Assembly: GCF_020497125.1 (NCBI RefSeq)
Contig: NC_059077.1
Coordinates: forward strand, 27,355,340-27,419,339
Length of the DNA: 64,000 bases
Direction: 5' to 3'
DNA from: Mauremys mutica
Taxonomy: Eukaryota > Chordata > Testudines > Geoemydidae
The notes under the pieces are model-generated. The model saw only the letters and a list, made by a program, of their open reading frames with translations. It was not told the origin of the DNA and ran no database searches. Both the position numbers and the translations under genes were made by a program. This document shows positions 47,837 through 59,655 of this stretch, in pieces. How positions within the stretch are numbered: position 1 is the first letter of the stretch; each line of letters opens with the position of its first letter.

Positions 47837-49424
47837 TGGGAGCTGTGTTTGCTTATGCCAGAACCACATTTGGTCCATGTAATTTTTCAAATAAGCAGCC
47901 AAAAATTGTTTTTAAGACATGTACAGTCATGTAAATTAGAGATTATAGAGTGAATAGCATTACCACCATTTTTCAGACTGGAACTTATTCCTGCAGCCAA
48001 CTTCCTCTATATTGCAAAGTTTAGTTGGGAAGCACCACTGGGAATCCACTAACTACTACAGGCCTGTTTCCTGAACCAAGATGGGTGCAGCAGGGACCTG
48101 ACATGAAATTGAAAGGAAGCAAAGGAAAAAAATCCAGGTTGTTTATTCTTCTTAGTTTTCTGTCTATTGAGCAGAAGCTATATATTACTAACAAACACCC
48201 CCCCCCACCACCACGCTTTCATATAGTGCTTTTCTTTAGTAGATCATAGTGGTGGGTGAACCTCTAAAAGATTGGAAGTCTGGCTAGCACAGATGAGAAC
48301 CCAAATACTCAGATGCTATTCTCAAACTTGTGCTCATGGGACTGCAAAACTGGGTGGAAAATGAGAGGGTTACAAGGGGTTTCTGATACTACTTGCTCAC
48401 ATTAGGCCAGATATATTATGAAAATAGCATCACTTTCCATTCTCAAAGCTGGTAGGGCACTGGTTTACAGCCTCTTCCATTAGGATCTCACACTATCTGC
48501 TATAGCAGGTTGGCTGTATATCCAGCATTAAGCTATGAGATCCTAATTCTGATTAAAGGAAACATACATGATCTTTCCAATCAACCCTTTTCTGATTCCT
48601 GACCTGCTGGCATCTTTACTCTGTTTCCCTATTGTCACAATTTCTGAACTTACAAATCAATTTGTCATGTGCACTGCCTGACCTATTGATTGTGTGTTCA
48701 CATTCTGTGGTTTGGCATGGTTCTGCTTCCAGAAATATTAAAGTTATTACAAGAAACCCAATGTGCATGAAGAAGACAGTTACATTTAGGAAAGGGGTTC
48801 TGTCCTTGTACTATTTTTATTAGCACAATTAAAGTCACAAACACTCCAACCCAGCAAGGAAAATAGCATTAGTATAAAATGAGTGTCTGAGCATCCATAC
48901 ACTCACATGATCCCTCACAGAAAAACCTGAAGTATTAGTTCTCCTCCTCTTCCTCCTCGTTATCATCATCAGTTAGCAACCTGGCATTTCCCAAGGCACA
49001 CGGGCCTGGATACAGCTTTTATAATGTGCTATGCTGACACCCACTATGCCTAATGCATATTTAGTAGGGGTTTCATCCCCTTTTCCTTATCTGTATTTCC
49101 TCGCCCTACTAACGCTGGGGTGTCCTTCTCCAGGACATTGAGCTTCTTGGCATATACATCAGTTAGTTACCATGGTATTCTTGTGGCTGGATGTCTGCTG
49201 ATGTTCATAACTTAAAATATCTAAAGCTGGTATAAACTGGCATCTTGTGGTCTCATGACATCAGTTTAGTCATGCTAGTTTCTTACAGTATTCTATCTTG
49301 GGATATCTTATGATCCATGGTTACTCCTGGTTAGCTGCTTATGCTAAGGCTTTTGAGGCCTTATACCTCAATTAGTTTAGCTAAGTTATTATCGTCAAGG
49401 TCTTGTAGGCTTATTACGTTATGG

Positions 49425-50312
49425 TCTTAAATGCAAAGTAATGCACATTGGAAAACAATCTTGACTATACATATAAAAGGATGGGGTCAAAATTATCTGT
49501 TACCACTCAAGAAAGAGATCTTGGAGTCGTTGTGGATAGTTCTCTGAAAACATCTGCTCAATGTGCAGTGGCAGGCAAAAAAGCGAACAGAATGTTGGGA
49601 ATAATTAAAAAAGGGATAGATAATAAAATAGAAAATATAATATTGCCTCTATATAAATCCATGGTACGCCCACATCTTGAATATTGCATGCAGATGTGGT
49701 CGCCCCATCTCACAAAAGATATATTGGAATTGGAAAAGGTTCAGAAAAGGGCACCAAAATGATTAAGGATATGGAACAGCTTCCATATGATGAGAGATTA
49801 ATAAGACTGGGACTTTTCAGCTTGGAAAAGAGACAACTAAGGGGGGATATGATAGAGGTCTATAAAATCATAACTGATGTGGAGAAAGTAAAGAAGGAAG
49901 TATTATTTACTCCTTCTCATGACAAGAACTAGGGGCCACCAAATGAAATTAATAGGCAGCAGGTTTAAAACAAATAAAAGGAAGTATTTCTTCATACAAC
50001 ACACAGTCAACCTGTGGAACTCTTTGTCAGAGGACACTGCAAAGGCCAAGACTCTAACAGGGTTCAAAAGAGAACTAGATAAATTCATGGAGGATAGGTC
50101 CATCAATGGCTATTATCCAGGATGGGCAGGGATGGTGTCCCTAGCCTCTGTTTGCCAGAAGCTGAGAATGGGAGACAGGAGTTGGATCACTTGATTACCT
50201 GTTCTGTTCATTTCCTCTGAAGCACCTGGCATTGTTCACTGTTGGAAGACAGGATACTGGGCTAGATGGACCTTTGGTCTGATCAAGTATGGCCATTCTT
50301 ACATTTTAACTT
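49425..50312 (+). mobile_element. CR1 LINE 3' end
   Basis: Frames at 49448-50194 cover the CR1 RT C-terminus ([50 protein letters not shown]). The 3' UTR ends tactgggctagatggacc...ttcttacat. Same subfamily as 13081-16560. Frameshifts near 49740 and 49920. Confidence 0.93.
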
Positions 50313-50332
50313 ATACATATGCCTTACCAAGC

Positions 50333-50983
50333 TATAGTGGGATGGCTGCCCCACTCCCACAAGTAGGGGTTAAAAGCAGCCCTAGAGAGGGCCGTGGCTG
50401 GGAAAAGCTAGGCTGATTGGAAAAATCAGCCACAGCTGGGGCCACGCCCCAATCAGGCCATAGCTGGCCCTCTAAGAGGGCTGAGGGCCAGCAGCTGGAG
50501 GAGTCTCACTCTAGCCCTGGAGTGGGAAGGGCTAGCTGCCTGAGAGAAGGTACCTGAAGGGGAGCAGTGCTGGGGAAGAGCAAAAGGAGTTGGGGAGCTC
50601 CAGCCTGGTGAACCCCCAGGCTGCAGGCCTTGGTAAAGGCCCAGAAAGGTACTGGGGCTGCAGAGGGGCAGCCTGGGAATACACAGAGGCAGCTGGTCCT
50701 ACTGCTTGCCAATGATGAGTGGCCATTACAGACTGCAGTCTGCCCCAGTGAGCGGGGACTAGATGATGGCACTGAGGCAAGGTGGAGATAGAGGGTTGGG
50801 GGTTCCCCTGGGAGGGGAGAACAGACTGTGGGTTACTGCTGGGGGCAGAACCCAGAGGAAAAGGGGCACTGGGGTCTGGGAGGGACACGGGGGCCATAAG
50901 GCAGGCGAGACACTGGCCTGGAGAGGGCGCTCCAGGCTGGAGGAGCTAATTCCCAGGACGACCAGCAGTCTCACCTCACTACA
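50333..50983 (-). mobile_element. Solo LTR, family A, inverted copy
   Basis: 651 bp. On the minus strand it starts tgtagtgaggtgag and ends ccatcccactata (terminal CA mutated to TA). It is flanked by the exact 5-bp duplication caagc (50328-50332 and 50984-50988). Homologous along its length to 2891-3569. It sits just after a CR1 3' end. Confidence 0.85.
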
Positions 50984-50988
50984 CAAGC

Positions 50989-52371
50989 AAATAAACTACA
51001 TGTCGTCCAGTATCAAAATATTTTCTCGACATACAGGTGACCATTCATAGTCACCATTTCTCTACAACCACCCACCCATTTTATTCTTTACCTACTTGTT
51101 TAACACACGGGTCACATTCTGACCAAGGATCAATGTCTCCAAGTTGGTAGTTGATAAGACAAGCCTGCTAGTTGCAGGTCTGAGAGTCCCACACTGCACA
51201 CAGTTGGCCACAAGAATTTTGTACAGAGTAGGTATCATTTCCTATTTGTCAGAAAAGTAATAAGGTGGTTAGTTATGGCATTATCATCATCATCATCAAG
51301 TACAATGGGAGCCAAGATTTTAAAGAGAGCCGTGTTTTGTAAACCAGCTCATTGTTCATCAGCTTCTAAGGGAGAGACAAAGAGAAATATAACAAGTTCT
51401 TGGTGATCACGTTTAGGTCAATGTACAGATTAATATTTAATCAATCACCAATAAGTCTGCATTTGCCAACACACTTACTAATTATGTCCCACTCTAATTC
51501 TTAATTCTTTTTCATGAGAATCTATAAGTGTCTTATATGCTTTAGGGAGGATCTGAAATGTATGTGCCATCTATTCTGATAAATGAACAGTTCTTTTTAT
51601 CAGGAAGGTTATGGAAGCAACAATTGCCAAAGGGAAAATGAGATTTTTAGCACAGACCTCTGGTTCTTTTAGGCTTGCCTATGCCAGAACAATTACTTCC
51701 CTGGCTGTTAACTTCATTTTTCTAGAGGCCCATTATGTCCGAATACATAAAAGCAATGGAACAGCACACACCAACCTCTCTCTGCTCTGTGCTCCATTAT
51801 TGCAGGTTTTTGAACAGCTTGACCCATGGACTCCATGGATAATGGTCACAGTAGGACCCCTCAGCAGGATGAAGTACACTAACATAATCTTGTCCATAGG
51901 TTTGAAGGTATCCAACTACAGAATATGAATATATGTTATTTCCTGTATTCAGAAGCTGTTAAACATGTCAAATGCCCCCCAAATCACTTGAGACACAGTC
52001 AAGTTAAAAACACAAACAGGCTTTTTAACTTCATTTTTGCTTGTTAACAACAGCTAAAAAAGAAATGTTGCCACATTCCTTTCTCTTTATCCAATGCTGC
52101 AACTGCAAAAAATTATTATCTGGACAAAGAGGGCAAATGGAGAGATTTGCTTCTCACATAAACATTATGCTCTGAACTCCTCTGGAGGGTGATGTGCACT
52201 CTTTCCTAAGGGAAAAGCGCCTGGTGCCTGATAGAGCTGGAACTCCTCTATCTAGTCAGAGACACAAGAACATTTATTTGATATGCGAATTATGACAGTG
52301 TGAATAAAATTATTACTACAAGTCCACTATTTCCTATGTTCTCTTGGACCAGGTGCCTGGGATGGACCACA
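50989..52371. other. Intergenic, nothing firm
   Basis: A 105-codon frame at 51611-51928 shows no domain. A short Met-started frame at about 51830 precedes a weak GT. Neither is supported. Confidence 0.45.
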
Positions 52372-52376
52372 CTGAG

Positions 52377-52670
52377 GGTAGGTCTATACTTACCGCGCGG
52401 GTCAACGCGGAGAGTTCGACTTCTCGGAGTTCGAACTATTGCGTCTAATCAAGACGCGATAGTTCGAACTCCCCACACGCTCCGGTCGACTCCGGAACTC
52501 CACCACCGCGAATGGTGGTGGCGGAGTCGACCTTGGAGCCGCGGACTTCGATCCCGCGGCGTCTGGACGGGTGAGTAGTTCGAACTAGGGTACTTCAAGT
52601 TCAGCTACGCTATTCACGTAGCTGAACTTGCGTACCTTAGTTCAGCCCCCCCCCTTAGTGTAGACCTGGC
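52377..52670. mobile_element. CpG-rich multi-hairpin MITE
   Basis: Ends ggtaggtctatact and agtgtagacctggc are inverted with 3 mismatches in 14. ctgag occurs directly outside both ends (52372-52376 and 52671-52675). Inside are three strong hairpins: gttcgaactattgcgtct with its partner, a ccaccacc/ggtggtgg stem with gtcgac ends, and aagttcagctacg/cgtagctgaactt. CpG content is far above the surroundings. Confidence 0.8.
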
Positions 52671-52684
52671 CTGAGATATGCCAC

Positions 52685-53700
52685 ACTCAGGGCAGACTGC
52701 AAGAAACAGGGTAGACAATCCTCCCCAAACTGGCAGTTTATTCTATAGTTAGAGTCCAAGCCAGTATCAAAAGAGCTTCTGTAGCACCACCTTGGTTAAC
52801 AAGAAGCCAAACAGTCCCCTTAAGGCATTCCAGCCCTTGGCTCCCATCCAGACAAACAGGTCTAATATAGTGAGAGGTTACTGAAAACTCAGTTCACCAT
52901 ATGTGAGGTTCTATTAATTCCAAAGGATCAGACACTTACCCCCAGGTCAATATGTACTTCAGATCTTACCCAAATGGCACGCTGGCAGCCAGTTCTTAGT
53001 ACATTTTAATTCACTAAAGATTTTACTAATAAAAGAAAAGAAGAGATGTATTGAATGGTTAAAGAATCATACATACAAGTGATTTTCAGTGTTCATAGGT
53101 CAGGATCATAGCCGTGATGGAATAGACTGCTGGCTTGCAAAAGTCTCTCTGGTAACTTCAAAAAGATTGGAGAGTTCTCAGTCCATAGTTCAAAATACTC
53201 TTTAGTTGTAAATCCCCAGTCCAGAGAATTGGAGCAGGAATGAGGCAAGATGGAGATGTCTCAGGTGTCTTTGATCTCTTCTGCCATGTGCATGGAAATT
53301 TACTGTCCCAAACAAAGACCTCAGCCCCTGTGTATGGAAAGTTACTGACAAAGATGGAGTCCAAGGTCACATGCCCTTTCAGCAAAACATGCATCACAAG
53401 GGTGGCTCCTTGCTGTCTGAAGCATCTGCAGGAAGAGATCTGGAGACTCGATTTGTCTTAATGGCCCATCAAGCTTCAATAGTCCAGTTCATCCCGACTG
53501 GGCTGGCTAGACAGGATGTAAAACTATCTTGAGGTTGTCACCCAAGAACAAAACACATGTACAAATACATAGCAAATATTCATAACTTCAGATACAAAGA
53601 TGATACATGCATATAAACAGGATTGTTTTACTTGGCAGAGTACAACTTTAAAATTGATACCATAGCATGACATACTTTGTATAAGATTAGTTGCAACTGT
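52685..53700. repeat. Probable LTR-derived repeat
   Basis: Phrases such as tattgaatggttaaagaatc, gactgctggcttgcaaaagtc and aatattcataacttcagatac look like a dispersed LTR-type repeat. No termini or flanking duplications were found. Confidence 0.35.
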
Positions 53701-54924
53701 AGATCAGTGATAGCAACAATGATACAAATGGTCTTCAATCATAAAGAAGTAGTGCTTTCTCATGGGAGGTGTCCCATTCACACCATTGGTGTGAATATGT
53801 ATTGCCCAATCTGAGTAAGTGTGGCAGATTCTGGCATATCACTATTCATTGTTTATTCTGTAAGTGCATGTACATAACTATATATAGTAAGTAAACTATG
53901 CCATATAAATGAGTCTTTGCCCCAAAGAATTCACAATATAAAGGCACAAACAGCTTGGGCTAAACGTGCTATGTAGCCCTTATTTAAACGGCCTAGTCCT
54001 ATCCCATTGTTCTTCCAACTCAAGCAAACCACATGGTCCAACTGTCCTGTCTCAAGAAAAACCCAGTGGTCTCACCAAATTGCACCACAAGGCCCCAGCC
54101 ATGCAAACCACTGATCAGTTCTCTACTCAGGCTCTCTCTGCAGGTAAAGCCTCTGTTGTCCTCCTTCCCTGACAGTAGGATAAGTATTCCTAAAATAGGC
54201 TGTCTGATCTCCATCCCCTCCACCAACAATAACAGATTTGGAGAAGGCTTGTTCTTTTCACTGTAGATCTGGTCTCCAAGATGCAATAGGCTGGGTCACT
54301 TGCCCAACAGGTGGGTGTTCTCTGTGGTTCTTTTATGCTCCTTGGAATGCAGTGACAACAAACCTTTTCCCTTTGTTGGGGCTGGAGAGAGGTGGGGTTG
54401 TCAGTTCTGCTACTAAAGGAATAATTTGGGGAAGCAGCATAGCAGGTTCAGTTCCTTGTTTCAAGGATAGTCGCTTCTTCCTAACCTGCTTATCCTCCAT
54501 CGAGGGGACCAGTAGCTTGCTAGATTTCTTGTTCCTCTCCATGTCTGTCTGAGTGGCCAAGCCAGTGGCATTTCTTTTATCTATTTCTCACTATAAATAG
54601 GGAGGTCTAGTGGCAGTGGCCTCCGCTCACAGCCCATCGGCCCACTCACTGAATACCTACCTCGGGTACTCACACTGATTGGGAAAGGAGCCACATGTGA
54701 GTGAACAAACATTCAAAAGTGTTGGGGCTGTGTTGGGTCTGCCAGGTCTTCTGCAGTAGAGGAATAATTAATTGTCATAAATTGAACCCTGAGTATTTCA
54801 GCTTGTTGAGAAGGCTACAGTTTAAATCAGTGTTTTCATTCTAAACTGCATTACTCTCATTGTCTAAAAGTACCTACAGAGGAAGATGATTTCTAATAAT
54901 AGGTAGCTCTTAGCTGGCCAAAAG
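53701..54924. other. Intergenic with one unexplained minus-strand frame
   Basis: 54333-54560 (-) encodes 75 residues, Lys-rich then Pro/Leu-rich (MATQTDMERNKKSSKLL), with no recognised domain. The rest shows nothing. Confidence 0.3.
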
Positions 54925-55595
54925 TCAGAATTTCCATCCTGCAGGAAAATTTGAAATTCTGAAAAAAATTAGTTCCATTTCAGAACAAAAAGTAGAATTT
55001 TATGTGGAAGGGAAAATCCACAATAAATTAATTTTGAACTAGTCAAAAGGTTTAATTTCAAAATGAAATTGCCCCGGGAGCCAAAGCTGTAAGGCTTCTG
55101 GCTCAGCCATGGCTCCCAGCTCCCTGTCAGTCCACTAGGGCTCGCAGGAGTTTAGAAGCCTTGGGAGTCAGGAGCCTATTAGCTTGGGAGTTGGGGCTCC
55201 CAGCTCTGTGCCAAGGATCCTAGAAGCTCTGAGAGCCCCCAGGGTTTCCAGGCCGCTAGCTCTGAGGCAGGGAGCATTGGAGCCCTGGAATCCCCAACAG
55301 TGGGACAACCCACAGAGCGAGGCTGCCCTGGAGATGCAGACGCGGTGAACCTGGGGCTTACCAGCAGCCCACCAGGTGAGCTAGCAGGAAACCTGGCAGG
55401 TTTCTGAAGGAACTTTGTAGCATGTGAAAGCTGATACATGCTTGTGGTCCTGCCATGAGGGCAGGGGACAGGACTCGATGACCTCTCGAGGTCCCTTCCA
55501 GTCCTAGAATCTATGAAGCTATGAAAACATGGTGAGTTTGACAAATCAGCATTTTCTGATTAAATCCTGTTTTGCTAGAAATTTTATGCCCAGAT
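54925..55595. repeat. Dispersed repeat with SINE tail insert
   Basis: Flanks resemble a common fold-type repeat (gaaatttgaaattctg...ttttgctagaaattttatg). The central GC-rich part (55080-55430) is low-complexity. 55440-55526 is a + strand SINE/CR1 tail (ggacaggactcgatgacctc...ggtcccttccagtcctag). Confidence 0.45.
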
Positions 55596-55921
55596 CTACT
55601 TTTCAGTCTAGCTAAACAAGATCCAGTGGCTGGAAGGTAAAACTAGAAGAATTCAGATGAGAAACAAAGTACAGTTTCTTAAACAGAGAAGTTAAGTAAC
55701 CAACCATTGGAACAACTTACCTAGGGATATGTGTAGTAGATTCTCCATCGCTTGAGATCTTTAAATCAAGATTAACAGTCTTCCAAAAGGCATGTTTTAG
55801 CACAATCAAAATTGTAGCAGGAATTACTGGGTGAAACACTCATGTGTGATATGCAGGTGGTTAGACCCGATGAACATAATGATCCCCTGCTAGCCTTAAA
55901 ATCTATCCATCTACGAATCTA
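55596..55921 (+). mobile_element. Old CR1 3' end
   Basis: Contains a degraded aacaacttacctagggatat / aatcaagattaacagtctt and ends atgatcccctgctagcc...aaaatctatccatctacgaatct, the CR1 3' terminus. Confidence 0.65.
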
Positions 55922-56370
55922 TTCAGGGTTTATTCACCCAACTACAAAAATTAGCCTGGGAGGAAACTTGGACCATAAATCCCAGGTCTTGCTCTCTCTC
56001 TCTTATTCTTTAAAGGATTCCTCTTCCACTTCTAGGAGCCCCATCCTGAAGACTTTACTCATGCGTAACTCCCATTGAAATCAGTGGGCATTTTGGATGA
56101 GTACAATCTGTAAACGCAGCCCCTATCACTAGTTTCAGTTCAGTCTACATTGGATGACACCAAAAGTCAAACACCTAAAAGCTGTAAAGTGGCTGTCCTG
56201 GGTTCATTCACCGCTTGTGGCATCTCTTCCTGGCAGTCCCTGGGGATTAGCTCTGGCCAGGCGTTGCACTTTCCCCTTGTGGTGTTTCTTCCATTGTCCT
56301 CTCTTTCTGCTGAACCCCTCTCGCTTTAGGAACTGCAGCTTCCTCTTTGTGACTTAGCCTGAGCCCACTT
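55922..56370. other. Intergenic, nothing recognised
   Basis: No gene or named repeat. Confidence 0.5.
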
Positions 56371-56373
56371 GAA

Positions 56374-56612
56374 CTCCGCCACCCCTGGAGGGCCAAAGCT
56401 GAAGCCCAACGGCTTCAGCCCCAGGCAGGGGGCCTATAACCTGAGCCCTGCCACCCAGGGCTAAAGCCCTCAGGCTTTGGCTCCAGCCCTGAGCCGTGGG
56501 GGTCACGCTTTGGCCCCAGGCCCCAGCAAGTGTAAGCCAGCCATGGGGACCCAATTAAAACAGGGTCATGACCCACTTTGGGGTCCTGACCCACAGTTTG
56601 AGAACTGCTGGA
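56374..56612 (-). mobile_element. hAT-like MITE
   Basis: On the minus strand starts cagcagttctcaaactgtgg, then ggtcatgaccc, a terminus and subterminus typical of hAT nonautonomous elements. The GC-rich interior has short tandem gctttggc/ccagggc motifs. The other end is not resolved. Confidence 0.6.
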
Positions 56613-56727
56613 CTAAGGGATGGAATTTGGGCACCTAACTCCCTTAGGCTCCATTATCCACCACACGCACATTGCATATGAATGATCCCATTTAAAAGAT
56701 ACAGACTTGCCCTTGTGTTTCACACAG

Positions 56728-56795
56728 AGACTGTGGGAAGCCATGGAACATCAAGTCTGCTCGACAATTTACAAAAGGAGATGGCTGCCTGCCAA
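56728..56795 (+). CDS. Candidate penultimate exon of unidentified gene
   Basis: Acceptor gtgtttcacacag, then a frame reading TVGSHGTSSLLDNLQKEMAACQ-type coding sequence (22 codons from 56730) that ends at CAA before gtaact. Phase 0 at the donor joins the 57035 exon in frame. The start could be 56728 (phase 1) or 56730 (phase 0). No domain is recognised and no upstream exon was found, so this is a proposal based on splice sites and amino-acid character. Confidence 0.35.
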
Positions 56796-57034
56796 GTAAC
56801 TGGAATGTGGTTTCACAGGCATACATAACCCTACACAGCTCTGGGAGCAGTTTGAAAACATCCCTTCAGATCAAGAAATGTAACTGACCCCTCTGATCAG
56901 ATGGTTTGTTTGTTTTAGTTAAGATTTAACTGAACAAAAAATATTGTTTTGTAACTTTCTTCGTCAATTTAACTCCATAAGCAATGTCAACAGTCAGCAC
57001 TAATATGGGCTTAAAATGCATCTCACTTATTTAG

Positions 57035-57139
57035 GCTACAAGCAGAAGTATGCTGGACAGGGATCTATGGAAGGACATAAAAGCCATTCTTGCTGAACTG
57101 GAAGATTTAAGGGACCACTCCCGTCAACTGAATATGTAA
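57035..57139 (+). CDS. Candidate terminal exon of unidentified gene
   Basis: Acceptor cttatttag, then 34 codons and TAA. The sequence includes RSMLDRDLWKDIKAILAELE and ends DHSRQLNM, a charged amphipathic helix that could form a coiled coil. It joins 56728-56795 in frame across a 239-bp GT-AG intron, and an AATAAA lies 530 bp downstream. It does not match C7, C6 or any family I can name. Chance open reading is possible at this length. Confidence 0.4.
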   Translation, partial: ATSRSMLDRDLWKDIKAILAELEDLRDHSRQLNM

Positions 57140-58309
57140 ATCTTAGCTTGTCCGGAACTGCAGCAAGTTTAAATGCCATAGACCTTGTATTTAAAAAAAA
57201 AAAAAGGAGATTCTTGAGTGCAGCTTGTAGCTGTGCATTAGAAGCTGAGTAGGCTCAAAGGGAATCAAGCTAGGACTAATGTCTACTACAGCAACAGATT
57301 TATCCCATGCCAGTAAAAAGCAGCCTTCCATTACAGCCACAGAACAGGTCTACTGCACCTGCTGCAAAAGGTAACCTTGCACGTCTGCACATATATTGTA
57401 GCCATCCAGCCACAATTCCTGTTCTCTCGGATATTCTTATATTGAAAACACCTACCTTCACTGTCCCATATGCAGCAGTTGAGATTAAAAAGTCAGGCAT
57501 TCACAATCTGAGATATTCTAGGCATAGGGAAAAATCACTAACTGTGTAACGATGTGGTGGCTTGTTGGCAAATATATATATATTTTAAATGGTGACCATT
57601 GCATCCTCATTCCACACAACAAGATTTTAACTTATCTGGGGGACTGCTTCCTGGAGCTGTACAAAAAATAAATATTATTCAGTTCTTTCCTATGTCCTGC
57701 TAGAGGAATCTACCATTTATGTAGAACTCAAAAATGTGATGGACTGTGCCAATTTCCCAGTGAATTCCTCTAGTTTTAAGCAGTTAAGTTGTGATGATAA
57801 CAGTATTCAATGTGTTATACCTTCTCTGTCACAATACAAATTTAGAAACAAACAAAAAGAAGTTCTGGTGAACCTACTGTAGGCTCCTTACACTGTGTTT
57901 GGAAAATACTTTACCCTTCTTTCCTACATGAGTGATGCTCACGTAGGTTCTCTCTGTGCAACGGTGAAGCTGCTGTATAGGGACAGCTACCCTTTTGTGA
58001 ATTTCTAGGTCTCAGAATCCATTGTCATCTTGATGGATTTTTTCCTATGTGCTGCCTATCTGGGGGTTCTTCCTTGTGCCCAACTTTAAGGTAGACCCCT
58101 GGGCACCGCTCCATCAAACCAGACATTTATCTGGAGCTTACAATGACAAAGTAAATGAAGCTTCTTCTGCTACTGACTGGGAAGTAACTGCCTCTCTAGT
58201 TACTTAATATAAAATGATTGCAAAGAAAGTATTTCTTCCAAAAGAGAAGAGAGATGCCTGTCAAAGGAAACAATAAAACTGAGCATTATGTGGCAATTGT
58301 TGAGAAAGG
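57140..58309. other. Possible 3' UTR, then intergenic
   Basis: A poly-A run (57189-57203) lies close after the candidate stop. No further feature recognised. Confidence 0.4.
57667..57672 (+). terminator. Candidate poly(A) signal for the 56.7-57.1 kb exons
   Basis: AATAAA within caaaaaataaatattattc, followed by a T-rich stretch (cagttctttcctatgtcc). Position suits a 3' UTR of about 0.5 kb. Confidence 0.3.
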
Positions 58310-58625
58310 AAGGAAGGTCTTGTGATTAAAGCACAGCACTGGAACTCAGCATGACTGGGGTGAAATGCTGACTTTGTTGGAGTCAATGGCAGAACTCCCA
58401 CGAACCTCCTAAGGCCAGGATTTCACCCTTGGATTCTATTCATAGCTCTTCCCCTAACTTCCTCTGTATCTCGAGGCAAGTCGCTTAACCTCTCTGTGCC
58501 TTAACGTTCCATCAGTAAATGGACTCAACAACCGTTACACAGATCAGAAAGAGAGGGTGAGACTTAACTGACACATGTTTGTAAAGCACTTTAAGATTCT
58601 GAGATGGAAGGTGCTAGACAAGTGC
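58310..58625 (+). mobile_element. MIR-like SINE with nested MITE
   Basis: Outer parts: gtcttgtgattaaagcac and gaggcaagtcgcttaacc...ctctgtgccttaacg...gtaaatggactc...aaagcactttaag. The foldback at 58357-58428 splits the element. Confidence 0.75.
58357..58428. mobile_element. Foldback MITE, ggggtgaaat family, copy 2
   Basis: Ends ggggtgaaat (58357-58366) and atttcaccc (58420-58428). Interior gttggagtcaatggcagaac is homologous to the copy at 29644-29717. Confidence 0.75.
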
Positions 58626-59127
58626 AAGATTAGCAGTGTATGAGCTCCTAAATATTTTAGAAATGCAAAAAAATAAATGAGGCAGGTGGATTGTGTCACA
58701 TAGAGCATGAAAAATAATCACAACAAAAATGCAAGTTGGCATTTCACTTAAAAATGTCTTGGGTCAGATTTATATATAAAAAGGGCAGCTTTAAGATTAA
58801 AAGCAGCAGATCCTCGCCCCCTATAGAGAGTCCAGAAGGTAGGGGCAGCAGCCCTCCTGGAGTCTGAAAAAAAGCACAAAGCTCTTTTAAAAAAAGATCA
58901 CTGGATCTGTGATCACTCTGAGAGCCAACCAGCCTTAGGAATAATAGGAAATCTGTGAAAAGTCTTGAGACTATGGAGACACCTCGGACAAACTGGAAAC
59001 AGACAAGGTCAAGATATGTAAGTATTTATTTTGATTTGCCTTTATTATAAATTTTAACACAACAAAATATTTTGGTCTATTTTGGCATAGGATTCCTCCC
59101 TTCCTTTCCCTGGGGTTCTAGGCAGCC
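58626..59127. other. Intergenic, nothing recognised
   Basis: No gene or repeat identified. Confidence 0.5.
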
Positions 59128-59140
59128 ACTACTGGGTTAG

Positions 59141-59655
59141 AGCAGCAAAGAATCCTGTGGCACCTTATAGACTAACAGACGTTTTGGAGCATGAGCTTTC
59201 GTGAGTGAATACCCACTTCGTCGGATGTATGTAGTGGAAATTTCCAGGGGCAGGTATATATATGCAAGCAAGAAGCAAGCTAGAGATAATGAGGTTAGAT
59301 CAATCAGGGAGGATGCGGCCCTGTTCTAGCAGTTGAGGTGTGAAAACCAAGGGAGGAGAAACTGGTTTCTTTAGACTGTGGCTACAAAACCAGTTTCTCC
59401 TCCCTTGGTTTTCACACCTCAACTGCTAGAACAGGGCCTCATCCTCCCTGATTGAACTAACCTCATTATCTCTAGCTTGCTTCTTGCTTGCATATATATA
59501 CCTGCCCTTGGAAATTTCCACTACATGCATCCGACGAAGTGGGTATTCACCCACGAAAGCTCATGCTCCAAAACGTCTGTTAGTCTCTAAGGTGCCACAG
59601 GACTCTTTGCTGTTTTTACAGATCCAGACTAACACAGCTACCCCTCTGATACTTG
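59141..59655. mobile_element. 515-bp long-hairpin element with 13-bp target duplication
   Basis: Arms 59143-59368 and 59387-59612 are reverse complements over 226 bp with about 7 mismatches and no net indel, around an 18-nt spacer. A 43-bp unpaired tail (ttttacagatccagactaac...tgatacttg) follows the right arm. The whole is flanked by exact actactgggttag (59128-59140 and 59656-59668). No coding capacity. The arm sequence (gttttggagcatgagctttc, cacttcgtcggatg) is a common dispersed repeat in turtles. Confidence 0.93.

Larger units (their letters stand above)
47062..49424. other. Intergenic with SINE and LTR scraps
   Basis: Contains a MIR-like SINE (47265-47430) and an LTR-B fragment (47786-47836). 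A poly-C run lies near 48199-48207. No gene recognised. Confidence 0.45.

Noticed and set aside
51770..51910. Possible short first exon with ATG near 51830
   Set aside because: The only available donor (gtacac) is weak, the frame is 16 codons, and no linking exon was found.
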